NCBI GenBank assembly: GCA_021779335.1
Contig: JAJYAW010000117.1
Span: 1-7,954 of the forward strand
DNA length: 7,954 nt
Direction of reading: 5' to 3'
Origin: Myxococcales bacterium
GTDB lineage: Bacteria > Myxococcota > Myxococcia > Myxococcales > Anaeromyxobacteraceae
Below, piece after piece: positions 1-5,062 of this stretch. Numbering within the stretch: the first letter of the stretch is position 1; each line of letters starts with the position of its first letter. Under the pieces are notes generated by a model. That model was given only the letters and a program-made list of their open reading frames with translations. It did no database searches and was not told where the DNA came from. The position numbers were made by a program, and so were the translations under genes.

Positions 1-177
1 GGCCCCGGGCGACGGCGACGACGGCGCGGACGCCGGCGGGGCGGGCGGCGGGGCGGCGGGCCCGCCGGGCTGGCCCGGGTCGGAGAGCAGGATCTCCGAG
101 CCGCAGTGAGGGCAGGTCTGGACGCCGAAGCGGTCGGTGGTGAAGGTGCCCTGGCAGCGGGCGCAGCGGGCGATCAT
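1..177 (-). CDS. N-terminal part of a zinc-ribbon protein (runs off left edge)
   Basis: Partial gene; 59 codons are visible from the ATG at 177 and the frame is still open at position 1. The N-terminus has two CxxC knuckles, Cys5/Cys8 and Cys22/Cys25, in the form CARC-x13-CPHC. This is the usual four-cysteine zinc-ribbon layout seen at the start of many MJ0042-like or YIP1-linked bacterial proteins. From about residue 34 it turns into a low-complexity Pro/Ala/Gly/Ser linker, so a second domain, possibly membrane-embedded or regulatory, probably lies beyond the edge. It sits 43 nt after nuoK on the same strand with no obvious terminator between them, so it may be the tail gene of the nuo operon. 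The zinc-binding N-terminus is seen directly; the function is unknown. Confidence 0.75.
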   Translation of the reverse strand, partial: MIARCARCQGTFTTDRFGVQTCPHCGSEILLSDPGQPGGPAAPPPAPPASAPSSPSPGA

Positions 178-220
178 GGCGTGACTCTACCCCACCGTCC
201 GGCCCGGGCGCTGCTCGGCG

Positions 221-529
221 CTAGACCTCGTCGCGCAGCTCGCGGACCTCGTCCATGTTGACGGTGCCGCGAGTGCGGAAGATGGCGATGATGATGGCCA
301 GGCCGACCGCGGCCTCGGCGGCGGCCACCGCGATGACGAAGAAGGCGATGGCGTGGCCGCCGATGGCCCCCTGCTGGCGGGCGAAGGCCAGGAAGGTCAG
401 GTTGGCGGCGTTGAGCATGAGCTCGACGCACATCATGACGATGAGCGCGTTGCGCTTGGTGAGCACGCCGATGAGGCCGATGCCGAAGAGGAGCGCCGCC
501 AGGACCAGGAACCAGTTGACCGGGACCAT
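221..529 (-). CDS. nuoK: NADH-quinone oxidoreductase subunit K
   Basis: 102-residue membrane subunit of respiratory complex I, matching the usual length of about 100. Three hydrophobic helices are visible at roughly residues 4-23, 28-50 and 58-84. The two membrane glutamates needed for proton translocation in the family are present at Glu36 (in CVELMLN) and Glu72 (in AAAEAAVG), the same positions as in E. coli NuoK. NuoK is one of the small antiporter-like (MrpC-related) subunits connecting the quinone site to the large proton pumps. The ATG follows the nuoJ stop codon with no gap (TAGATG) and has an AAGGAG Shine-Dalgarno 9 nt upstream, inside nuoJ. The charged tail after residue 85 is hydrophilic. 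nuoL, expected next in the classical order, is not found; a zinc-ribbon gene follows instead. Confidence 0.97.
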   Translation of the reverse strand: MVPVNWFLVLAALLFGIGLIGVLTKRNALIVMMCVELMLNAANLTFLAFARQQGAIGGHAIAFFVIAVAAAEAAVGLAIIIAIFRTRGTVNMDEVRELRDEV

Positions 530-1036
530 CTAGATCTTCTCCTTGGCGACCACCACGGCGCCCACGATGGCCACCAGCAGGAGCAGGGAGGTGGCCTCGA
601 AGGGCAGCAGGTACTGGGTGAAGAGGGCGCGCCCCACCGCCTTGACGGTGCCGAAGTCGGCCGGCACCACCGCGGAGTCGGCGTTCATGACCTCGCGGGT
701 GGCGTAGCCGACCAGCAGGACGAGCGCGAAGGCCCCGGCCACGCCGAGGACCTGCATGGCCTTGGGCCGCTCCTGCTCCTCGCCGCCGCCGCCCAGGTTG
801 AGCAGCATGATGACGAAGAGGAAGAGCACCATGACCGCGCCCGCGTAGACCAGGATCTGCATGAAGGCGATGAGGTGGGCGGAGAGCAGCACGTAGATGC
901 CGGCCAGGAAGAAGAAGGCCGCCACCAGGTTCATGGCCGCGTACATGGGGCTCTTGGAGACGACCACCCCGATGGCGGTGAGCAGCAGCGGCACCGCGAA
1001 GACGGCGAAGGTGATCTGCTCGGCGGTGGGGCTCAT
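530..1036 (-). CDS. nuoJ: NADH-quinone oxidoreductase subunit J
   Basis: 168-residue membrane subunit of complex I. Five hydrophobic helices are visible at about 8-25, 32-52, 57-79, 95-111 and 143-163. The family signature lies in helix 3 (YAGAVMVLFLFVIML, residues 64-78); this is the helix known in other complex I structures to change between alpha and pi-bulge forms during turnover. The C-terminal QYLLPFEATSLLLL segment (about 141-154) is also typical of NuoJ. A Gly/Glu-rich loop (GGGGEEQER) separates helices 3 and 4. The ATG at 1036 overlaps the nuoF stop by 4 nt (ATGA), with GAGG 8 nt upstream, so translation is probably coupled to nuoF. E. coli NuoJ is slightly longer (about 184 residues); nothing essential looks missing. 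NuoF directly upstream is unusual, since G, H and I normally intervene. Confidence 0.96.
   Translation of the reverse strand: MSPTAEQITFAVFAVPLLLTAIGVVVSKSPMYAAMNLVAAFFFLAGIYVLLSAHLIAFMQILVYAGAVMVLFLFVIMLLNLGGGGEEQERPKAMQVLGVAGAFALVLLVGYATREVMNADSAVVPADFGTVKAVGRALFTQYLLPFEATSLLLLVAIVGAVVVAKEKI
539..544 (-). promoter_or_regulatory. Shine-Dalgarno of nuoK inside nuoJ
   Basis: The minus strand reads AAGGAG, then 9 nt, then the nuoK ATG at 529. It lies within the last codons of nuoJ and is the strongest ribosome site in the nuo cluster. It confirms the chosen nuoK start and suggests re-initiation after the abutting nuoJ stop. Confidence 0.8.
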
Positions 1037-2364
1037 CGCGCGTACCTCATCGGCCCGGCGACCGCGTCGCGGGGCTCCTGGGTGAGGCCCCAGGCGGTGT
1101 CGCCGCAGGGGCAGCGCCGGAGCTCGCAGTGCGCCAGGAACTCCGGCTTGAACTTCTTGAGGAAGGACTGGACCGGCATGGCCGCCGCGTCGCCGAGGGC
1201 GCAGATGGTGTTGCCGGCGATGGAGTTGGCCACCTGCTCGAGCCGCGCCACGTCGGCCGCGCCGGCGTGGCCGGCCTCGATGCGGTGCAGCATGCCCTCC
1301 ATCCAGTTGGTCCCCTCGCGGCAGGGCGTGCACTGGCCGCAGGACTCCTCGGCGTAGAAGCGGGCCAGGCGGGCCAGGGCGCGCACCATGCAGGCCGACT
1401 CGTCGAAGACGATGACGCCGCCCGAGCCGGACATGGAGCCGGCCGCCTTGACGGCGTCGAACTCCATCGAGATGTCGATCTCGTGGGCCGCCAGCACCGG
1501 CGCCGACGAGCCGCCCGGGATGACCGCCTTGAGCTTGCGGCCGCCCAGCACGCCGCCGGCGTCCTCCATGATGAGCTTCTTCAGGTTGTAGGCCACCGGC
1601 TTCTCGTAGACGCCCGGCCGGTTGACGTGGCCCGAGACGCCGAAGAGGCGGGTGCCGCCCGACTTGCCCACGCCGAGCGCCGCGAAGGCCTCGCCCCCGT
1701 GCTGCACGATCCACGGGACGTTGGCGATGGTCTCCACGTTGTTGATGATGGTCGGCTTGCCCCACAGCCCCACCACCGCCGGGAAGGGCGGCTTGAGGCG
1801 CGGGTAGCCCTTCTTCCCCTCCAGCGACTCGAGCAGCGCCGACTCCTCGCCGCAGATGTAGGCGCCGGCGCCGCGGTGCACGTGGACGTCGAGGGCGAAG
1901 TCCTTCTTGCCCAGGAGCCGGGGGCCGATGATGCCGGCGGCCCGGGCCTCCGCGATGGCCGCCTCCAGGGCGCGCGCCTGCTTGGCGAACTCGCCGCGGA
2001 TGTAGATGTAGGCCAGGTGGATGTCGAGGGCCAGGCAGGTGATGGCGATCCCCTCGAGCAGCATGTGGGGATCGTGCTCCATGATGTAGCGGTCCTTGAA
2101 GGTGCCCGGCTCGGACTCGTCGGCGTTCACCGTGAGGTACCGCGGCCGGATGTCCTTGGGCAGGAAGGTCCACTTGAGGCCGGTGGCGAAGCCGGCGCCG
2201 CCGCGGCCGCGGAGGTTCGACTTCTTGACCTCCTCGACGACGGCCACGGGCTCCATGCCGAGCGCCTTGTCGAGCGCCTGGTAGCCGCCGTCGGCCCGGT
2301 AGTTCTCCAGCTTGGCGCTGCCGGGCTTGCCCCAGCGGGCGGAGAGGATGAGCGTCTCGCTCAC
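1033..2364 (-). CDS. nuoF: NADH-quinone oxidoreductase subunit F (NADH/FMN/4Fe-4S)
   Basis: 443-residue peripheral subunit that oxidises NADH, carries FMN and the N3 [4Fe-4S] cluster, and passes electrons into complex I. Visible motifs are the glycine-rich nucleotide loop GRGGAGF (53-59), the acidic NADES/EPGTFKDR segment (80-92), GAYICGEESALLESLEG (167-183) and the N3 cluster ligands Cys342, Cys345, Cys348 (SCGQCTPCREGT) and Cys388 (NTICALGD). The reading frame stays open far upstream, but homology begins at the GTG at 2364, whose GTGA overlaps the nuoE stop by 4 nt; a weak GGGGG lies about 8 nt before it. Length agrees with the family (about 420-450). The C-terminal tail carries three further cysteines (413, 418, 420; C-x4-C-x-C), which are not among the known N3 ligands. 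A soluble NAD-dependent hydrogenase or formate dehydrogenase beta subunit shares this fold, but adjacency to nuoJ and nuoK supports complex I. Confidence 0.96.
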   Translation of the reverse strand: MSETLILSARWGKPGSAKLENYRADGGYQALDKALGMEPVAVVEEVKKSNLRGRGGAGFATGLKWTFLPKDIRPRYLTVNADESEPGTFKDRYIMEHDPHMLLEGIAITCLALDIHLAYIYIRGEFAKQARALEAAIAEARAAGIIGPRLLGKKDFALDVHVHRGAGAYICGEESALLESLEGKKGYPRLKPPFPAVVGLWGKPTIINNVETIANVPWIVQHGGEAFAALGVGKSGGTRLFGVSGHVNRPGVYEKPVAYNLKKLIMEDAGGVLGGRKLKAVIPGGSSAPVLAAHEIDISMEFDAVKAAGSMSGSGGVIVFDESACMVRALARLARFYAEESCGQCTPCREGTNWMEGMLHRIEAGHAGAADVARLEQVANSIAGNTICALGDAAAMPVQSFLKKFKPEFLAHCELRRCPCGDTAWGLTQEPRDAVAGPMRYAR

Positions 2365-2870
2365 TTGAGACCCCCGAGGATCTGGTCGACCTTCTGCGGC
2401 GTCAGCTGCTCGTACATCTCCTCGTCCACCAGCATGGCCGGCGCCGTGCCGCACGAGCCGAGGCACTCGGCCTCGCGCAGCGTGAAGCGGCCGTCGGGGG
2501 TGCTGCCCGCCCCGGCCAGCGCCAGCTTCTGCTGCAGGTAGCCCCACAGCCGGTCGCCGCCGGACAGCGAGCAGGAGACGCTGGTGCACACCTCGACGAG
2601 GTGCTTCCCGAAGGGGTGGGTCTCCAGCATCACGTAGAAGGTGGCGACCTCCTCCGCGCGGGCCGGCGAGGTGCCCAGCCGCTCGGCGGCGAGCGCCTGG
2701 ACGGCCGGTGAGACGTATCCGAAGAGGGTCTGCCCGAGGCGCAAGGCCGGGATCATGGCCGAGGCCTTCCGGTCCGGAGGGTACCGGTCGAGGATCCGCG
2801 AGAGCTCGCGGTCGAACTGCTCGACCTTCTCTCGCGGCAGCCCCTCGACGCCACCTGCATGGTTGGTCAT
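2361..2870 (-). CDS. nuoE: NADH-quinone oxidoreductase subunit E (2Fe-2S)
   Basis: 169-residue thioredoxin-fold subunit that partners NuoF in the NADH-oxidising module and holds the N1a [2Fe-2S] cluster. The four ligands are visible as Cys95-x4-Cys100 (CTSVSC) and Cys136-x3-Cys140 (CLGSC). The helical N-terminal region has the family segment RYPPDRKASAMIPALRLGQ (29-47), and the ATFYVMLETHPFGKH stretch (76-90) is standard. Length fits the family (about 160-175). The ATG at 2870 has no good Shine-Dalgarno, but the only downstream in-frame ATG (residue 39) lies inside conserved sequence, so this start is preferred. It is the first gene of the operon, with a promoter some 50-75 nt upstream, and its last 4 nt overlap nuoF. 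Confidence 0.96.
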   Translation of the reverse strand: MTNHAGGVEGLPREKVEQFDRELSRILDRYPPDRKASAMIPALRLGQTLFGYVSPAVQALAAERLGTSPARAEEVATFYVMLETHPFGKHLVEVCTSVSCSLSGGDRLWGYLQQKLALAGAGSTPDGRFTLREAECLGSCGTAPAMLVDEEMYEQLTPQKVDQILGGLK

Positions 2871-2917
2871 GGGAGTCCGAAAGTGGGGAACGGGAGCGGG
2901 TGCGACGGCGGGGGGGG

Positions 2918-2946
2918 AGGCTAGTGAGACAATGTAAGATTGTCAA
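2918..2946 (-). promoter_or_regulatory. Sigma70-type promoter of the nuoEFJK operon
   Basis: On the minus strand a perfect -35 TTGACA (2946-2941) is followed by a 17-nt spacer and TAGCCT (2923-2918) as a -10 with T, A and final T matching. The expected start of transcription is near 2911, giving a leader of about 40 nt to nuoE. It stands out as an AT-richer island in very GC-rich surroundings and faces nuoE. The -10 is only a partial match, which fits an activated or repressed promoter; the spacer holds most of a perfect dyad (see the 2928-2944 entry). Confidence 0.7.
2928..2944. promoter_or_regulatory. Operator-like dyad in the nuo promoter
   Basis: Perfect inverted repeat GACAAT-GTAAG-ATTGTC, with 6-nt arms and a 5-nt centre. 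One arm overlaps four bases of the -35 TTGACA and the rest fills the spacer between -35 and -10. This placement is what a repressor, or a MerR-like spacer-twisting activator, would use. I cannot assign a regulator; it does not match my memory of the Rex, FNR or Fur consensus sites. The dyad is seen directly; its function is inferred. Confidence 0.5.
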
Positions 2947-3290
2947 GGAGATACGCCGCGATATCGCCGCCGTTCCTTATGGATCGCGGTCAAGAAAGGC
3001 GGAGCGACCCGCGGCCGCCGCCGGTCCTCCGCGTCGAGGGCCCCGGCCACGAAAGGGTCATCCGGGATGCCCCCGAGAACCTCTCGGCCAGCCCAGCGGG
3101 CGCTCGACCCGGGCGTGGACTTCTCCCTGCAGGAGCCGGTGCAGCTCGCCGACGTCATCGGCACCGTCCGGACGCTGCTCCGGGTCGAGCCCCGAGGACG
3201 CGGCCGCGCCGCACCGCCGGGCGCCGGACGCGGAGACGCCCGCCGCGCGCGAGGCGGGGCGGGCGTCGATGCGACCTGGAGCGCCGGAGG
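2947..3290. other. Gap between HU gene and nuo promoter, no intact gene
   Basis: This 344-nt stretch holds no reading frame with convincing protein character over its full length on either strand. It contains a 10-bp palindrome GCGATATCGC (2958-2967) just upstream of the nuo -35 box, an 11-nt odd palindrome CATCC-G-GGATG (3059-3069) and a possible decayed receiver-domain fragment on the plus strand (3024-3186). No U-tract terminator was found after the HU gene, so HU transcripts may read into this gap. Confidence 0.5.
3024..3186 (+). pseudogene. Possible remnant of a response-regulator receiver domain
   Basis: Two short plus-strand segments in different frames resemble the two ends of a receiver domain. 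From 3024 the translation VLRVEGPGHERVIRDAPENL looks like beta1/alpha1 of a receiver (compare the usual VLVVDDDP..R.VIRDALE). From 3112, one frame over, GVDFSLQEPVQLADVIGTVR and the following TLLR look like the last strand and helix 5, with Glu-Pro in place of the usual Lys-Pro. The phosphorylatable Asp and the middle of the domain are missing and there is no intact start-to-stop frame, so it would be an internally deleted, frameshifted relic. The second segment is the more persuasive. Chance similarity in GC-rich noncoding DNA cannot be excluded. Confidence 0.3.
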
Positions 3291-3578
3291 CTACTTCTTC
3301 GCCTTCTTGTTGAACGCGTCCTTGAGCGCCTTGGCCGGGGCGATCTTCACCACGGTCTTGGCCGGGATCTTGATCTGCTCGCCGGTGGCCGGATTGCGGC
3401 CGATGCGGGCCTTGCGGTCGATGAGCTTCACCGCGCCCAGGCCGCCGAGCGGGATCTTGCCCTCGGCCTTGAGCCGCTTCATCACGACCTCTTCGACGGC
3501 CGCGAACACGGCCTTGGCCTGCACCTTCGACACATTGGCCGCCTCGGCGACCGCCTGGAAGAACTGGGCCTGCGTCAT
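3291..3578 (-). CDS. HU family DNA-binding protein
   Basis: 95-residue histone-like nucleoid protein that binds and bends DNA as a dimer. The N-terminal helical part (MTQAQFFQAVAEAANVSKVQ) and central GKIPLGGLGAVKLIDRKAR lead into the family signature GRNPATGEQIKIPAKT (60-75), which contains the beta-arm with the DNA-intercalating proline (Pro63). The C-terminus is Lys-rich (KDAFNKKAKK). Length fits HU (about 90-95). The frame extends upstream to 3719, but the ATG at 3578 has an AGGAGG Shine-Dalgarno 10 nt before it and begins the conserved fold, so the extension is rejected. It has its own promoter and looks monocistronic. Whether to call it hupA, hupB or an IHF-like paralogue cannot be decided from the sequence; HU is favoured over IHF. 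Confidence 0.95.
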   Translation of the reverse strand: MTQAQFFQAVAEAANVSKVQAKAVFAAVEEVVMKRLKAEGKIPLGGLGAVKLIDRKARIGRNPATGEQIKIPAKTVVKIAPAKALKDAFNKKAKK

Positions 3579-3588
3579 GTCGGAAAAC

Positions 3589-3594
3589 CCTCCT
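3589..3594 (-). promoter_or_regulatory. Shine-Dalgarno of the HU gene
   Basis: The minus strand reads AGGAGG ten nucleotides before the ATG at 3578. It is the best ribosome site in the window and decides the HU start against the longer open frame reaching 3719. Confidence 0.85.
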
Positions 3595-3636
3595 GACCGC
3601 CGCTTTCGTGGGTGTGGCCGGCGGCGAATGCCTTGC

Positions 3637-3665
3637 GTGATATCGCCTTCGGATCCCCGCGTCAA
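3637..3665 (-). promoter_or_regulatory. Sigma70-type promoter of the HU gene
   Basis: On the minus strand TTGACG (3665-3660) is separated by exactly 17 nt from TATCAC (3642-3637). Five of six -35 and four of six -10 positions match the consensus. The expected start of transcription is near 3630, giving a leader of about 50 nt ending in the AGGAGG site. Such a near-consensus promoter suits an abundant nucleoid protein. Confidence 0.7.
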
Positions 3666-3689
3666 CTCGGCGACCTCACGATCACCCTG

Positions 3690-3724
3690 AAAAATGGGCC
3701 TCCCGTGATGATCCTTCACGCCCC
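3690..3724 (-). terminator. Possible intrinsic terminator after the RMND1-like gene
   Basis: About 32 nt beyond the stop of the gene ending at 3757, the minus strand can fold an inner CGTGA/TCACG stem with a 7-nt loop inside a GGGC/GCCC pairing, with a 5-nt bulge on one side, followed by A and five T. The stem is imperfect, so efficiency is uncertain. It also separates that gene from the HU promoter just downstream. Confidence 0.35.
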
Positions 3725-3756
3725 GTCCGCGGTCCCGGCGGGGTCCGGCGCCGCAC

Positions 3757-4893
3757 TCAGCGTTTCAGGATGGCGGCCACCACCTCGTAGGAGATGAGCA
3801 GGATGACCACGATCTCGAGGAGCTCCGCGCGCGAGGTGTCGGCGGCGTCGCCGGTGATGTCGTTCACCTCGGTCACCAGCTTCTGCTTGCGCAGCACCGT
3901 CTCCTGCCAGGACGGGAGGCGGAAGCGGCGGACGGCCGCCTGGTAGACGCGGGCCAGGTAGAAGTCACCGACGATTTTCACAGCGTTTTCGAGCCTTTCG
4001 ATCGTCTCGGAGAGCTCCACCAGCAGCGCCGCGGTGCGCCGCTGCAGCCGCCGCCACTTGCGGGTCAAGACGTTCGTCAGGGTGCTGCCGCCCGCCTCGA
4101 GCTCGTCGTAGAGCCGGTGCAGCTCGCGGTCGAGCAGGTCGTCGTAGAAGCGCAGCTCGAGGAGGTGGGCGGTGGCGAACTCGAGGAGATCGGGGATGTC
4201 CTCGACCCCCGACGGCTCCACCACCAGGGCCGAGTTCCAGTGGATCACCGCCAGGTCCGTCTCCAGGTAGCTGAACTGGTGCGACAGGACGTCGCTTCGC
4301 TCGGCGTCGGAGAGCCGGACCGGGCTGGTCTCGCCCAGCAAGAGGGCGGGGATGGGGGCCTCGGCCAGCAGCCGGCTGGCGGTGCGCGGGCCCCCCTCGA
4401 AGCTCCGCACGAAGAAGACGTGGTAGCTCTCCAGCCCCTCCCAGGTGTGGGGCTTCTCCAGCGCCGATCCGAGCGCGGCGGCCACCTCCTGCGCGTGCTG
4501 GCGGGCCTGCTCGTCGAGCGCGGTGGTGGGCCCTTCCAGCAGCTCCTCGGCCAGCGGCACGAGCGACTCGAAGGGCGCGCCGGGCGGGATGTCGATGCGG
4601 TAGCGGACGCTGATGACGCCGTAGTCGAAGACGTGGGCGCTGGCCTCGGCGGTCCGCTTCCCGCTCGGCAGCGAGACCGGCCGGCGCCCCAGGGTGACGT
4701 GGAGCGGGGCGCGAGGAAACTCGAGCGCGGTGGCGCTCTGGGCGCTCTCCATGGCGAGGCGGGCCGCCGGCGCCGCCCCGAGCCCGTCGGCCCTGGCGAG
4801 ATCGATGGCGTCGGCCACGTCGAACAGGCGGTAGATCCAGACCTCTCCATCGGCGACCCGAAGGGCCGCCTGCTCGGTCTCAGGGCCGCTCAT
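3757..4893 (-). CDS. RMND1/DUF155-like membrane-anchored coiled-coil protein
   Basis: 378 residues with no enzyme motif that I recognise. A mixed alpha/beta N-terminal part (VWIYRLFDVADAIDL at 18-32; HVFDYGVISVRYRI at 87-100; SYLETDLAVIHWNSALVVEP at 208-227) leads into a long charged helical region (about 235-345, including RRTAALLVELSETIERLENA) that probably forms a coiled coil. The protein ends in one hydrophobic helix (LLEIVVILLISYEVVAAIL, 358-376) carrying two glutamates, followed by LysArg. This plan of FDYG-type strand, coiled coil and C-terminal E-x-IVI...E-VV anchor resembles the RMD1/RMND1 (DUF155) family, whose eukaryotic members are mitochondrial inner-membrane proteins supporting translation. 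Bacterial function is unknown. The ATG at 4893 has no Shine-Dalgarno, but a TAGACT box lies 9 nt upstream, so the message may be leaderless. The family call rests on pattern recall, not alignment. Confidence 0.8.
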   Translation of the reverse strand: MSGPETEQAALRVADGEVWIYRLFDVADAIDLARADGLGAAPAARLAMESAQSATALEFPRAPLHVTLGRRPVSLPSGKRTAEASAHVFDYGVISVRYRIDIPPGAPFESLVPLAEELLEGPTTALDEQARQHAQEVAAALGSALEKPHTWEGLESYHVFFVRSFEGGPRTASRLLAEAPIPALLLGETSPVRLSDAERSDVLSHQFSYLETDLAVIHWNSALVVEPSGVEDIPDLLEFATAHLLELRFYDDLLDRELHRLYDELEAGGSTLTNVLTRKWRRLQRRTAALLVELSETIERLENAVKIVGDFYLARVYQAAVRRFRLPSWQETVLRKQKLVTEVNDITGDAADTSRAELLEIVVILLISYEVVAAILKR

Positions 4894-4902
4894 GGCGTCG
4901 GG

Positions 4903-4908
4903 AGTCTA
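4903..4908 (-). promoter_or_regulatory. Candidate -10 box giving a near-leaderless message
   Basis: The minus strand reads TAGACT (four of six against TATAAT), ending 9 nt before the ATG at 4893, which itself lacks a Shine-Dalgarno. A start of transcription 6-8 nt below the box would fall at or within a few bases of the ATG. No good -35 is visible at 16-18 nt spacing, so support is modest. Confidence 0.3.
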
Positions 4909-5062
4909 GCCCGGGCGGCGCTCCGCTCCGGCGGGCTGGCGGGTTCCACGGCCGCGGACTGACCCGTTGGGATGGGCTCGACAGGTCACTTTCTACCCCT
5001 GGTGGGCCTTGCCCGGTCACAGGCCGTCCCCAGGTTCCACTACACCCCGGGGGAAGACCGCC

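Noticed and set aside
353..2541. Long plus-strand open frames opposite the nuo genes (353-1357 and 1129-2541)
   Set aside because: Antisense shadows caused by high GC; their translations are His/Asp/Arg/Gly-rich and low in complexity, while the minus-strand frames carry clear Nuo motifs.
2365..2946. Upstream extension of the nuoF frame to 2946
   Set aside because: It runs through nuoE in another frame. NuoF homology begins at the GTG at 2364, which overlaps the nuoE stop by 4 nt.
3059..3069. Odd palindrome CATCC-G-GGATG
   Set aside because: Short, isolated and not placed relative to any promoter; such palindromes are common by chance in GC-rich DNA.
3579..3719. 47-residue N-terminal extension of HU
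   Set aside because: It would cover the HU promoter and Shine-Dalgarno, its composition is not HU-like, and normal HU length is reached from 3578.
4967..5037. Promoter for the PilZ gene (TTGGGA-N18-TTCTAC, TTGCCC-N17-AGGTTC, or a sigma54-like GG/GC pair near 5002-5011)
   Set aside because: -10 matches are poor, and the GG to GC spacing is 8 nt rather than the 10 nt needed for sigma54.
4967..5062. TTG start at 4967 (or the overlapping ATG frame from 4972) for the PilZ gene
   Set aside because: Residues from 4967 to 5062 look noncoding with no ribosome site. The ATG at 4972 is in a different frame that yields Arg/Gly-rich sequence without domain signal.
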